Source of the DNA: Circinella umbellata
Taxonomy: Eukaryota; Mucoromycota; Mucoromycetes; Mucorales; Lichtheimiaceae
Assembly (NCBI GenBank): GCA_025093555.1
Contig: JAIWNF010000043.1
Coordinates: forward strand, 1 to 64,000
Reading direction: 5' to 3'
DNA length: 64,000 nt
Shown here: in pieces, positions 1-13,556 of the stretch
Layout of the letters: every line of letters begins with the position of its first letter
How positions within the stretch are numbered: position 1 is the stretch's first letter
Translations under genes and position numbers: made by a program
Notes under the pieces: generated by a model
Database searches by the model: none
Told to the model about the DNA's origin: nothing
What the model saw: the letters and a program-made list of their open reading frames with translations, nothing else

Positions 1-83
1 CAAACAACAACAAACCTGGTGGTTTTCTTTACTCCTCCCCGACAAGTTTTGTTTTTTAGCCAAATAATAAAAATACAACAAAA

Positions 84-759
84 ATGCATCACGGTAAACA
101 TTTTCGTCGATTAAACCGAACTTCAGCTCATCGTAATGCTTTGTTACGTAATCTTGCTTCATCACTCATTGAACACGGTCGTATCGAAACTACTTTGGCA
201 AAGGCTAAAGAACTCAAACCCATTGCTGACCAAATGGTGACTTTGGGCAAGAAGGGTGACGTTAATGCTAAAAAGCAAGCATTGAGTTATCTTAACGTAA
301 GAAACGTTCCTGGGGTTTTTTTCATGTTTTTTTCTAAAAAAAAATCATTTAAAATTCGTTTAAAAACAATAACCAACAAATAACCTATTTATTTATTTTT
401 AGGGCCGTGATATCACTATCCCAAAATTATTTGACGAGCTTGCACCACGATTTGCTAATCGACAAGGAGGATATACCCGTGTTCAACGTATCGGTAGTCG
501 CTATGGTGATAATGCACCCATGGCCGTGATTGAATATATTGATGGACCTTCAGATATTAAACGTGAATTGACAACAAAAACATTGGCAAATATCTTTAAA
601 AAGAATGGTCAAGAACAAGTTTCTGTTAAAGAATTAGTTAATAATAATACTACCGATTTGCCAAAATCACTTGTACGTAACCTTAAGAAACTTCAATTAG
701 CTAATAGCATAGAAGCTATGGATGAAGCTATTGGTAAAGAAATGGCTTCTCGCTCATAA
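84..759 (+). CDS. MRPL8: Mitochondrial 50S ribosomal protein bL17m (MRPL8-like)
   Basis: Structural protein of the mitochondrial large ribosomal subunit, bacterial L17 family. Two exons, 84-296 and 403-759, join in phase 0 to give 189 aa; the intron is GTAAGA...TTTTTAG. The N-terminus [20 protein letters not shown] is the L17 signature, followed by the helix with [18 protein letters not shown]. Exon 2 begins [20 protein letters not shown] and includes the [20 protein letters not shown] stretch typical of the family. The start is the first ATG, after an A-rich leader. The charged C-terminal extension (from about residue 125) is usual for mitochondrial L17. No long presequence precedes the L17 core, so import would use an internal or very short signal, as is common in this family. 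Family assignment is confident; the gene name follows the yeast orthologue. Confidence 0.93.
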
Positions 760-3700
760 AAATAAAAAAAAAGCATAGCAACTTACATCCTGCACACATA
801 CACACATTGATACTCTCTCTCACACACACACACACTCGCTCTCTCTTTTTTTGTTTTCCTCTCCCTCTTTTAAAATGTACATATAAGTTATCTATATTTC
901 CGTTTCTTCTTTTTTTTTCATTCTACTCGTAATAATCACATCATGTATCACAATACACACAACATACATTCTCACCACTGATTTGGATTCATTTTTTTTA
1001 AAAAAAAAGAAGATAAAAAAAAAACATTATGATTTTTTTTAGTTAATGAATATGATCCAGAGTGAATTATCTTATTAAAGGGAAGGGAGAAATTATTAGC
1101 AGTGTTGCATGAATTATGAGATTATTCTAACATCAAATGAATATAGTTGTTTAATAATAAACATATACAAAATAGCTAACTAGTAAGTATAGTAATTCTA
1201 TTTGCATTATTTTACTATGTTCGCTAAAACAAAAGAAAACCAATCGAAGTCTATCATTTGTAGTTGTTAGAGTTTCTTGATATATTGTAAACCATAAATA
1301 CAATATTTACATATCAAGTGGAAGCAAAAACAAATAAATGACTATAGGAAAAAGTAACATCAGCAGTATTGTTGTTCAATTTGTTTTTATTAAAGTAGCA
1401 GATGACAAGGAAATGTTTGAATTACTTTCTAGTAGGTAATTATAATTAAAAAAAAAAAGAAAGAGTACTGATGATATGCTTGATGGGTTTTGGATGAGTA
1501 TATATCTAATTGGTTTATGTTTGTCCATTCCTTTGCGAATATCAATATATAATAATTAGGTTCCAGTATGTGTTAAAAGCATGTGTCGTCAGAAACAGAA
1601 AATCTGCTCTTTTATTTTCCACACTTCTTATTAAATGGTGTTAGTACTATTGAAAAGTAGAATCGTGTACTGACAGTATCTTCTGATGGACTGGTTCCCA
1701 TATTGTTCAATTCAATGTTATCAGTACAATCATTTTCTTTTTGATCAATCTTAAATGACTTTGAGCTAGGGACAAGAAACTAGGCAGCAAGCATAGCAAC
1801 AGCCATTACAATACGAAATGTTTACCAAGGTTATTAGTATAGCGATGACTTTTGTACTAATCATAACACCAGTAATATAAGGTAATAAAAGTAGTTACTA
1901 CACTGGAACCAAGTTATATATTTTATTTATCAGTCTTTTGGAAAAAAAAAGCGAATTAGCTCCGTTTTATATATACTATATTTTACTAGAGGCAATGTTG
2001 ATAAACATTACATGTATTAAGTTAATTGATAAGTATTACTGTAATTATATACCATTGAAGGACTACATAAAATCGGAAAGCTGATGCTTTTACTCACAAA
2101 CGAAATAACACCTAGATAAAGTGGTCCACGCCATATATCAGTACACACTAACTGTTCGGCTTTTGTTAACATGTATATGATACATAATATACATACGAAA
2201 CTTTATTGTACAAGAGAACTTTATTAACGTACTACTAAAAGTTTGACTATTACTATATAAAAAAATATAAATTATGTTATACACCTGACGATTTTTACAC
2301 ATCACATTTTTAAGAGCTTATTTACATATTTTTAAATAAATAAAGGCATTTATAAATTGAAAAGCGATAGTAATACCTCACCCATAACTGTATAGTGTAA
2401 ATGTAAATAATATGGTTAAAATAACGTATGTCTATGTGTGTGACACAGGAGTTGCTGCATAAGAAATGTGGTTTGTTTGACCCGACAAATGCTGAGATAA
2501 TAGTTAGGGTCAGGTTTCATATCAGGTGCTATATACAATTAGCAATAGAATCTCACCAAACAATTTAGAGTGCTCTTTTTTCTTTGTTAATTCTAAAACA
2601 CCCTACTATAATACATTTCTTAAAATGATTCCACATGATACACACAAAAAAATATCAATCATTGTAACAACAATAAGAATAACAAAAAATAAAGTACTTA
2701 TATGATTAGTTATTCAAATACGAACAAAGGTAAAGATAATTTATACAGAGTCTTACGCCTTCTATTTCAACAACTCGTATTAATAGATCTTGTATTTAGC
2801 ACATGTTATATAGTTTGCTTCTAGCAACTAATAAAAGTAATCATGGTCATGACAAAAGAACTATTGAGAACAAAAAAAAAGAATACTAAAACTGTTGTTT
2901 TGAAGGCAGGCCCTCATCTTGCTTTGTTATTCATATATATAAACTTTTATCATACAAGTCAAAGGTTTGCCCAAGTTAATATAATTTTAATTACATGTGG
3001 GTAACATGTAATTTTAAATATTATTAATAATTACTACCTATTCATGAGAAAGAGCTGTAGTGTATCTCTTTTATATTAAAAAAACAATAAACTAGAGTTT
3101 GACACTTTTGCGATTAATAGTTGTTTAATCGCGATTTTGTGTCTCCAAGTAACATATAAAGGATTGTCATACAAAAATAAAATTTTACTTTTTTTTTGTC
3201 TGTGCTTCACTTGAACGATGATACTACTATTATATAAACAAACGATACTTTTATTGGTTAGTCCTAATATTATCACAATTAAATCATTATTTTAACCAAA
3301 AAGAAACACTAATAAAAAAAAACAAATATTCGGTAAAAAGAGAAACCCAAAAAAACGGGTTATTATATTATAATTGTACTTTGTTCACATTTTTATTTAC
3401 TCTCTTTGTTTTTCTTTGAAGAAGAGAAAAAAAGGCAAACAAAGAAAGAAAAAAAGTATATAATTATATAATTATATATAGAATCACAACTGTTTTAAAT
3501 GGACGATCCTCTTTATATTCTGTCTTTAACCCAAAGACACGTGTGGCAAAAAAAAAAAATCAATTAAAATAAATTTCTGATCCCCGCAAAAGTTATTATT
3601 ATTGCTATTACTTGTGCGAACATAATAAATAAAAAAAAAAGAGGACGTAAATAACACCAATTCTATTTTATTTCATAGAAAATATCACAAACAAACAAGT

Positions 3701-4414
3701 ATTATTATAATTATTATAAAACAATGAAACTTTGTATTATCTGATCCAACAAGCTTTTAAAAGTTTTGAATTAGAAAATATAATTTAATTGAAACTGAGT
3801 TATCCAATAAAATAACCAAAAGAAATCATGAAGAAAAGAGTAGTTCTATTATTTCTTAATTTATATATAAAACAATGAGAGACGAAATTTCTATAATAAT
3901 CATATTGATAATGAGATTACAATGATACTCTTTATAGGTTCTTGATCAATTCATTGTAACAATATAATATTCAGATCAGACTATCATAGGAGAAAGAGAA
4001 AGAGTCGTGTATGATGATAATAATGCGCATGATACTACTATCTTTGTCACTTCTTTGTAGTATCTTTTCTTTAATAGTATTAGAATAATACAGGAATATA
4101 ATGATGTAATTATAATTGTATAAAGAGCTCACTATAAATGAATTGTGTATAAGTATAAAAACGAAACTACATTCAATAACCATTTCTTATATAAAAATCC
4201 ATACTAAAAAAAAAACACCCATCGAGATATATAATAAATATATAAAAAATAAGAAAAAAAGATCGGCGTTGAAAAATGGTGGGTCCTTTTTTTTATATTC
4301 GTGTCGTACCAAAAAGTTTCTTGTGCAATCACAACCGAAGCTTATATTGGCTTACCGCCCTTTCTTCTTTTCCCTTTTTTCCCCTTTTTTCACTATAATA
4401 AATAATAAAAACCA
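760..4414. other. AT-rich intergenic region, 3.65 kb, with one gene relic
   Basis: No intact gene was seen. The first 250 bases look like the L17 3' UTR (CT- and CA-rich low-complexity sequence). The rest is AT-rich with poly-A/T runs. A decayed minus-strand coding copy lies at about 1655-1917 (listed separately). Short frames around 3076-4436 have no coding character. Confidence 0.6.
1655..1917 (-). pseudogene. Decayed copy of a membrane-protein gene (partner of 34669-35456)
   Basis: On the minus strand this stretch is clearly similar to plus-strand 35150-35390. Both carry CCTTATATTACTGGTGTTAT (here 1863-1882, reversed), then ATGCTTGCTGC, then a run encoding roughly KIDQKENDCTDNIELNNMG here and KINQENDCNDNVELNNIG in the other copy. 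The hydrophobic part is shifted in frame and an in-frame TAG stands where the other copy has a Trp codon, so the copy is dead. The parent protein is not recognised. An intact parent is not in this window. Confidence 0.6.
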
Positions 4415-5502
<1,088 letters not shown>

Positions 5503-5857
5503 ATTATTATTATTATTTTTGTTTAAACCAACAACAGCCTTTTTTTTTTCTTCATGAAAAAGAATTACTATTACTCCTCCTCCTTTTCTCCCCTTTTCTT
5601 TCTCTCGCTCTCGCTCTTTCTCTCCTTCGTACCATCTTCCATTTTAACTTTTAACGTTTTTCTTTGATTTTCTTTTCTTTTCGTTTTTGAAAACAATCAA
5701 CAACAGACATCAAAAGAAGAAAATTATAAAGAAAAAAAAATATATAACAAAAACTAGCCAACAAAACTACCAAATCAAATCACTAATACCTCTCTTTTTT
5801 CTATCTTTTTTTTTCTCTTTTCTTAAACTCTTTTTTTCTTTTTTATAAACAAACTTG

Positions 5858-5889
<32 letters not shown>

Positions 5890-6530
5890 CAATGTTTCAC
5901 TCTTAGTATTATTATTATTATTTTTCTTCCTTCTCTATATTTTTTTCTCTCTTCTTATTTTACTTATATTATATATATATATATAAAAATTTAGCTGTGT
6001 AATACACAAGGGATGTCATATGTGATCATGCAGCAACAACATAACTAAAAAAAAGGGTGGTTCTTTTTGTTTTTATTTTTTTCATGTGGTTTATTTTTTT
6101 TTACCCCACTCTCCAGATTATTTATGCAGCTGGAATACTAATATGTTGTGGGGTACTTAATGTTCTTGACCAAAAATGTTGATTTAATTGCCCTTCTTTA
6201 TCTTGATCCTGCTTTACTTGTGAATTCGAATTTTTCCGAGAAATAGAGAATTGATCAATATATGTCATAGCCAATGGTGGATATAAATTCATATAAATCA
6301 ACAAGTATTTAATTAGAAAATGCATTTCCGTTCTCTTTTAATCTTGATTTTTAAATTATTATTATTTTTACGATAATATGTTTCAAAGAATAAATAAAAA
6401 GAAAGAGAGAGAGAGAGAGAGACAGCTAAATATAATAGATTGACGAATAAATAGCAAAAAGGAGAAAAAGCCAGTGCAATGGATGGGGTAAACCAGCCCA
6501 AATCCAACCATTTTTTATTTATTTATTATT
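5503..6530. other. Intergenic region between RAC1 and the repeat protein gene
   Basis: The two genes converge here, so both 3' UTRs must lie in this stretch. It is pyrimidine-rich with microsatellites. A 67-codon minus-strand frame (6122-6325) has no recognisable similarity and no clear splice link to the gene upstream of it. Confidence 0.55.
5859..5888. repeat. (CA)15 microsatellite
   Basis: Uninterrupted CA dinucleotide tract in the RAC1 3' flank, followed by AT-rich trinucleotide (ATT) and TA runs to about 5985. Confidence 0.9.
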
Positions 6531-8229
6531 TTAAAAGTAACCCCCCATTATAGGTGGCGTAATATTATTATTTTTATTATGCATTCTTCTTGTTGGTGAT
6601 GACCTTCGCTCACTATAAGAGCGTGTGACATTATCTGACAAGTAATTACCATAAATTGAATCCAACATATCGTCAGGATGTTGATTGTTTTTATAATTTT
6701 CCTGATCTTCTTGATAATAATGGCGACGCTGTGATGATGTTGATGTTGAGGGCTCTACAATATCTCGACGTGGATGATATTGCCGCATAGTTTGTGATCG
6801 AGTCACTGTTTCTTCTTGTGCCACTTGATCTTGATGGTGCCGCAATGCCTCGCGTTCCAATTCTCGTCGTGAAGGTGCTTCTTGTCGTTCCCAGAGTTTT
6901 TTATGTCGTTGATGAGAAGGTCGTTGTTCCAGTAAGGATGGTTTCTTTTTTATCGTTGTGGTAGTAGTTGCCATAGAATCAAATTCGTTACTATGGTAAT
7001 GACCAGTATAATTTTCATCTTTTGATCCAATAAAACGTGCTGGGGAGGTTGGTTCATTATATTCTTGTAAAACTCCGGATATATGGGATTCTTTTTCATG
7101 ATTCAAGATATCAAATTATATGTATAAGCGAAAAAAAAATTGTAAATGGAATGTTATTTGGGCTCTTTTTGTTATTTCTTCGGTTTCATTGAACAAAAAT
7201 AATATTAATTAAATTACCTGTTCCACGATTGGTATTCTCTTGTAATTTATTTTTTCCTGATCCTGTTAACTTGTTCCACAAACTTCTTGAATTGCCATCG
7301 CTATTGTCCTTATTTTTCCTGTTATTGTTGCTATCCAACCATGGTAATTTATTATTTTTACTATCATTACTCTTTTGAGCATTCATATCATTACGTTCTT
7401 TATCTTGAAATCTTTTAGGATTTTTCTGCGGAAGATCAGTTTCAAAACGATCATAATAAAATGATGGTGACTCATCCTCTTCATTTTGTATTCCTTTGTT
7501 GTGCAGTGGTGGTGACGATGATGCTTGAGTTGATTTGATATCAACAATTTCACGAGGTTGCTTTTGCTGCTCTTTTCTATGTCGATTAAATGTTGTGGCA
7601 CTATTGGATCGAGTAACACATTTCCATTGGTTAGCGTCTACTGTAATACGAGAAACACCATTGGTTGACACGTTTCGTTTTACTCTTTTATCAAGATTAA
7701 TGGGAGGAATAGGTCGCCTTATGGTTTCTTCACGACCATTCGTTGATCCAGTTCGTCTCATCCGTTGGTCCAGAGTGACAGGAAGTGGTGGTGAGTGTGG
7801 AGTAATTTCTTCATGTCGGTTTACTGATGATCCATTAAGTCTCATTTTTTGATCATAGTTTATAGTAGTAAGAGGAGGTGAATATTTAGTAGTAGCTTCT
7901 TCACGTCCATTAACTGAAACGTTTCGTCTCAATTTTTTTTCAAGATCGATAGGAGGAGAAGGAGGAGATTGTCGAGGAGATTCTATATACTCACTGATAG
8001 ACGACGATGCGCTTTGGTTCAACTTTTTTTCAAGTTGAATAGGAGAAAGTGGCGAATGTCGTATATTCTTTCCTTCACGTCGATTCATTTCATCCAAATT
8101 AATAGTCGGAAGAGGCGGTCTTTCGGGTACTTCACATTTATGACGAGCTGGATATAATCCTACGTCTTGACCACAATCTTTGCATAATACAACAATTTGA
8201 GAAATTCGATAATCGTTAACGATCCCCAT
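6531..8229 (-). CDS. Disordered protein with N-terminal CCHC knuckle and six ~30-aa repeats, function unknown
   Basis: Not recognised. Two exons on the minus strand (8229-7218, 7090-6531) join in phase 1 to 523 aa. I chose the ATG at 8229, after a long A tract on the coding strand, rather than the in-frame upstream ATG at 8412, because the extension would be encoded by poly-lysine and AT-rich leader sequence. Residues 16-32 (CKDCGQDVGLYPARHKC) form a C-x2-C-x10-H-x-C knuckle likely to bind one zinc; similar short knuckles occur at the start of some fungal cytoskeletal adaptor proteins (inference only). Residues 38-193 hold six degenerate repeats with the core P-x-x-[IV]-x-[LY]-[DE]-x-[KRM]-[ML] followed by basic residues, a Ser and often NGREE. 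The remainder is rich in N, S, K, R and Q, with SRSLWNKLTGSGKNK near 320 and an RSYSERRSSPTRR segment near the end. There are no membrane segments or signal peptide. A scaffold or adaptor role is a guess from the architecture. Confidence 0.7.
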
Positions 8230-10900
8230 TTTTTTTTTTTTTTTTTTTTTGGTGAAATAAAAATAAAGGAACAAAAAGAAAAAGAAAAAGAGAGGAGAGA
8301 TAATATATTTATGTAAGGAGATAATTAAAAACGAACTTTCCTCAAAAAGTTCAATATATATTTTATGTTCTGGACAATCCAATTTAAAGTTGTACAATCT
8401 ATTGATGACCAATTTTTAAGGTATCACGTTTCAAATATGGTTTATTTACTTCATTGGTTATTTCATACTCCAAATCCTTTTTATCCTTACTGAAAAATTA
8501 GTTTTTATTACTATGAATAACTATTTCTATTTCTAAACGTTCATTCTACAGGTTAAACATATGCTTTTCTTGGGAAAGGAGAAAAAAAAACTACAATATA
8601 AGTGTTAATTATTATTATTGTTTACTCATTTGGGATTTTTAAGCTTGCAGTGCACAAAAAAAATGGTAGCCAACATATGATCTCTAATGTGTTTTGGGGA
8701 GCTCGGGTAAATTGTGTAACGTTTGCGGAATACATAAATGTGATGAAGCGGGACAAAAAGATTAGAAGCTGAAACCTCTGGTATAAAAAAGGTCCTCTTT
8801 TGTTCTTTTGAGCTATATATTAACCTTTTTTTTTTATTATAATAATTAATAGGTTGGTATCACATTATATGGATATTAAAATATAATACTGTTTTCATTT
8901 ATATATTTTGTTTATGCTATTAAAGAAAAGATATATATATATATTTAATGTCGCAATTTATAATAAAATGTAATGAAACTATAATGATTTACTTTCCTAA
9001 TATATAACCCTCCCCTTTTTTTGTTGTTGTTGATCGTAACACAAGTACAATTGTTTTTGGTTTTTGATTTTTTTCTGTTCTGGAGATAATGATGTTTTTG
9101 TACAATGAAATATTTCAAATATAGAAGGTACAATGATGATTTTCGTGAACTATTTCAATGTGATTACAAAATATCTTTTTAGAAACAAAATGTATTACAT
9201 TCTCAATTATATAAGAATTTTTTTTTTATTTTACACACTAAATAAAATAATATTTGATAAAACAAGAATGCTTTATTCTTACTAATTTTTTTTTCAGGAG
9301 GTGATATTAAAAACTACTCTTATTTTTTTTTATTTTGTTATTTATCAAAATATTTATAATATGAACGAACTCAAAACATCCTTCATGGTTACACTAATAA
9401 CAAAAAATAATGAATTCATCTTATAATATTATTTTTAGAAGAGCTCTTAATAGTGATAATAATTAGATCTTATCCTCTGTAATCATTTGGCTTATGTAAA
9501 AAATTTCGCTCAATTTCTTTTTTTTTTTAACTAAAAGATTGGGTTGTATCGGTACTGTTCTTATATCCATGACAAGATGCAAAATGAAAATTAAATTTCA
9601 TTATGTAAACTATCATGTAGAAGATTAAAATACTAAAATGTTTTAGAACGGCGATTATGTTTATAAAGTAAAAAAGTATGATGATTTATACTCGGATTCT
9701 CCACTATATTTTTATCTCATCCTCAAAAATGCCTTGATTTTTGAGTAACGAAGAATTAAAATCATACAAGTTAATAATTTCCTTTTGTCTCCAAAAGTTA
9801 TATTTTTGGAAGGTATGAAGTCGTGCATTTCAGATGTGATCATTGTCCACTAGTACAAAAGCCACTAGCAATAGATCTCGAAACTAACTCCAAAATAATA
9901 ATAGAAGTAACATAGCGAGATAATACCTACCCCATTTTAACATCAGATAGTAATAGTGACAAGAAGAAAAAGGCTCGCCAACAACAAGCAACGACCAAAT
10001 TGTTGAAATGGCTCATTACTGATTGGTTGATTGTATGTATGTGTGTTTCCCGATACATATTGTTACCATGGTTCTTCTAACTGTCTTACAGTTGTTAAGA
10101 GAGACCTCGATAATACAAACGCTGCGTTTTTTGAAAAAAGGTATTTTGAAAGGATATAACTACTGTATATAATGACTTTAGTTCCCAAATTATAAACTTG
10201 ACTAGGTATGTGGTAAAGTATCTATTTACAAAACGAGTTTATCTTTTTGAACTGATCAAATGCAATATAGCTTTACTTTTAAAAAATAATGTCTAAAATG
10301 AGCAAATACGAAAAATAAAGTTCATATAATGCCTTAACATAATAAAAAAAATCCAGTCAACAAAAAAAAAAAAAAGATGCGCAGCAGTAAGGATTCGGTG
10401 GTGTGGATGAACGATTGGGTAACTTACAGCTGCTTTTGAAAACAAAAGCATCCCTGATGTTCTACTAAAAGATTTTACTACTGTTTTTCTTCCAAATTAT
10501 TTGCGCCGGGCAGATATAATCAATTTTGCGTTGCTCACTTTAAAGCAAATCTCCACGAGTGGTTTTGTGTTTATATCACTTTTTTGCGATTTTAATATGT
10601 ATCAGTTTTTCCTAGCAAGCGTCAAAAATTGACTTTGCATGTTTGATTCATCCAACACAGTCATCCTTAAAGTTGCTTTTTATCACATTCCGTCACTCTA
10701 CTCGAGATCTATCAATCTTTCTCGCTCAACTTGTCTTTTCGAGCACCTATTATAGTGATAATATTAAGCATTCACACATCAATATTGACTATTGTCAGTC
10801 TTAGCCTCATCTTCGATCAGTATCTTTTTGTCGGGTTGAAGAAGGAGTTTATAGTCATGTTTTTAAAAAATAATAAGCACATACTTCGACGCAAAGCTAA

Positions 10901-11264
10901 CACCATGGCTAAAATGAGTAATAAAAATGAACGGATTTCGATGAATCTGCATAAACACTAATGTCATGAATTTCGGTGAAAAGTGTCAGTTCATGGAGAT
11001 CCATAAATATATGCAGAATCGTAGATATTCAGTCATATCCATTACCTATTTATCCGCAGATTTATGCAGATTCATATATCATTCAGAGCCATATATTGTC
11101 ACTCAGATTCATTAATTTTTGTACTAGAGATTCATGGATTTATTTTTATGAAAATGAATGATTGTCTTTTTTCATGCATATTCATAGAGAAGCATGGCAC
11201 TTCATAACCTATAATTTATATTCATTGATAATTAGGTAATTCCATGCAATTTTTAGCCATGGTG
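10901..11264. mobile_element. MITE-like element with 14-bp terminal inverted repeats and TAA target duplication
   Basis: The left end CACCATGGCTAAAA (10901-10914) is matched perfectly in inverse by TTTTAGCCATGGTG (11251-11264). Both ends are flanked by TAA (10898-10900 and 11265-11267), consistent with a 3-bp TWA-type target duplication, the signature of PIF/Harbinger elements. A second, internal inverted pair, ATGAATCTGCATAAA (10941-10955) and TTTATGCAGATTCAT (11060-11074), makes the element fold back. At 364 bp it is too short to encode a transposase, so it would be non-autonomous. The reading frames at 10731-11161 that cross it are chance. Superfamily is inferred from the target duplication only. 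Confidence 0.72.
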
Positions 11265-12859
11265 TAAGGACGGAAAATTACTAGCTCGAATCTACTTCTC
11301 AGACAGCGTAAAATTGCATTTTTGTTGGTATATTTTAACAGCATCCTTCTAATATTTTAGTAAAAAGTATTAAGATCTATTTTCTATAAAGAAAAGTGCA
11401 CACTTGAACAGAAATTAATTGTTTTATTATTAGTATATCTGTAATATATGATGACAGTTAGAAAATTATAAATAATTAAAAAAGAAAAGAAAACATTTAA
11501 AAAGAAGTATTTATAGTATTAATGATACGTTGAGAACACCATGCATTCCACAATATACAAAAAATTATAATAAAGCATTAGTTTGATATGAATTTAAATT
11601 ATTATAAACATAAGGGAAATGAAATGTTTTTTTCTCATGTTAGTCAATAAGAGATGTAATATATATACAGAAGCGGAGAGATAAAGAAAAGCCATGGTAA
11701 TAAAAACTTTTTGGAAGATAGAGGAATGAATAAATTAGATGAGGCAACGTTGACGGAACAGTGATCGTAATTTTACTTACCAATAATTCCGTTTCCTTTC
11801 CAAACTCTAACCTCAACTACTTCTTATCACACTTAATAGTAAGTTACGAAAAGCTGTCAGTATGATACATATTCATTAGTATTGTATTAAAGCTGTTAAA
11901 ATAAAATAAAGAATAAAAAAAAACGAAATGCATACTTTTTGCAACAGTCTTTTAGATTAATTTTTTTAGAAAGAAATATATTGTTCACGCTATCAGCAAT
12001 TAAAAGAACATCGACCAAACCACCAACATGCTCCTTGTTACTTCAATAAATTCTACGGCAAATTGCGATTCCTTGGGCTTTTATGGGCTTTTCTTTAATT
12101 ACAGGTAACCCGGGCAATATGTGAACTTTTCCATAATGACTAAACAAAAAAATATCACACGCGTAATAAAAAATTTGGGAGTTTATGCTTGAAAAAAAAT
12201 ATGATGCTTATGTAATAGTATCTTAATTTTTGGATTCCCTCGCTACTTTGTTAAAGAAAATCACATTCTTCTTGGCATGCATAAAAGGTTGCTATGATGG
12301 GCCTACTTTGGACCGCCAAGGTATATGTTCCTGTAACAATGGTGTTATTATAGTTTTGCTTATTTTATTCTGCATAAAAAGGTAATGTGGAAAAACCAGT
12401 ATGATAATTTTCAAAACAGGTTTGATGATCAAAAAAGGAAAAAGGCGTGATCTATAGCTATTGTGTCCTGTTTACCGCCTAAAAAGCAACTCATTTATTA
12501 TTTATTATATATTATGGTCTTTTCAAAAATAAAAAGTAAAACAAAAACAAAAAGAGGTAGTCCCCACTGTTGATGGCAGCTACTTGATAAATTCCCTCCA
12601 ACGTGCCATCTTGACAGCCGTATTAGTGCTCTGAGTTTTCCCTGCTGTATTGCTACCCTCGGGCGTTTCCCCAGTATTGAACAACCTACCAATCCAAGCT
12701 TACGCCCGGACCCGAATGTTGACACCAAACTCTGCAAGACACTGTCTTCGACGAGACAACCAAGCAACCGTGATTCCACCAACGAATGGATTCAGCTCTT
12801 TATAGACTACCACTTGGCTTACAGAAATACGCTACTATTTCCAGTCACTTATTTATATA

Positions 12860-12900
12860 CAGTACAATCCACTTATAACCCCCTTTTTTTTGAAACTTCT
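12860..12900 (+). mobile_element. Probable solo end of a Tc1/mariner-superfamily (pogo-like) element
   Basis: After a TA dinucleotide (12858-12859) the sequence CAGTACAATCCACTTATAAC begins. The core CACTTATAACC sits exactly 10 bases from the TA, as in both ends of the element at 26388-27343. The matching opposite end was not found in the next 1.6 kb, so the element is truncated or decayed. Confidence 0.4.
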
Positions 12901-13520
12901 AGGAGTTATGGGTCAACTACTTCTTTTAGTAGTCTGACTTTGTAAACGGACATTTTCGATAAGAATATATAGCTATTTATTTTTTATATAAATAATACTA
13001 ACAATATTAAGTGAAAGTAGCAATAATATTATATGTAATGTATTCATAAAATCTCTTAATACACTTTTTACAATATAGAGGACTTTTCTATGTATTAACA
13101 TTTTCATTTGATTTTTGCAAAAAGGCTGTCGGGGAGTAAAATATTCGGTGGCAAACAGGTGGGAAATAAAAAATTTTAGGTAACTACCTACGTCTAACTC
13201 TTATATAATTGAAACGCCGATTGCGGTTTTCTGAGTGCGGTTGCGGTCGCTTCTTTATGCTGGCTCAACCGCACTCATTTGTCAGTTTTCTGAAGCTGAG
13301 TTTTCCTTATGACTAGGAAGTAATGTCCATGGAAAACATTTTTTCTTTAATAATACTATTATTTAGAGTTTTTAAGAGTTGTACTAAGGTCTTATTCTTT
13401 CTACTTCCATTTTGATTCGTAAAACAGTCTATTCTACTAGTAACTGATTATCTAACCAAAAAAACTCTCTCTTAAATATATATATATTATTATCAGAAAG
13501 AATCTATGACACCAAAAAAA

Positions 13521-13556
13521 TTAGACCATGTGGATATATCCATATCCACAGTCTAA
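13521..13556. repeat. 36-bp interrupted palindrome
   Basis: TTAGAC and TGTGGATA on the left are mirrored by TATCCACA and GTCTAA on the right, with a six-base centre and a two-base bulge. It could form a hairpin. No gene adjoins it. Confidence 0.6.

Noticed and set aside
6122..6507. Two minus-strand frames downstream of the repeat protein, possible third exon
   Set aside because: No good donor before the stop at 6531 leads into them, and no motif is seen; treated as 3' flank.
8230..8412. Upstream in-frame ATG extending the CCHC-knuckle protein by 61 residues
   Set aside because: The extension is encoded by poly-A (poly-Lys) and by AT-rich sequence giving Phe/Ile/Tyr runs; the ATG at 8229 directly precedes the conserved-looking knuckle.
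12498..12782. 94-codon minus-strand frame and an overlapping plus-strand stop-free frame in a less AT-rich block
   Set aside because: Both strands are open because the block is richer in G and C; neither translation shows a recognisable motif, and the minus-strand end is AT-rich noise. It may be a transposon scrap but cannot be supported as a gene.
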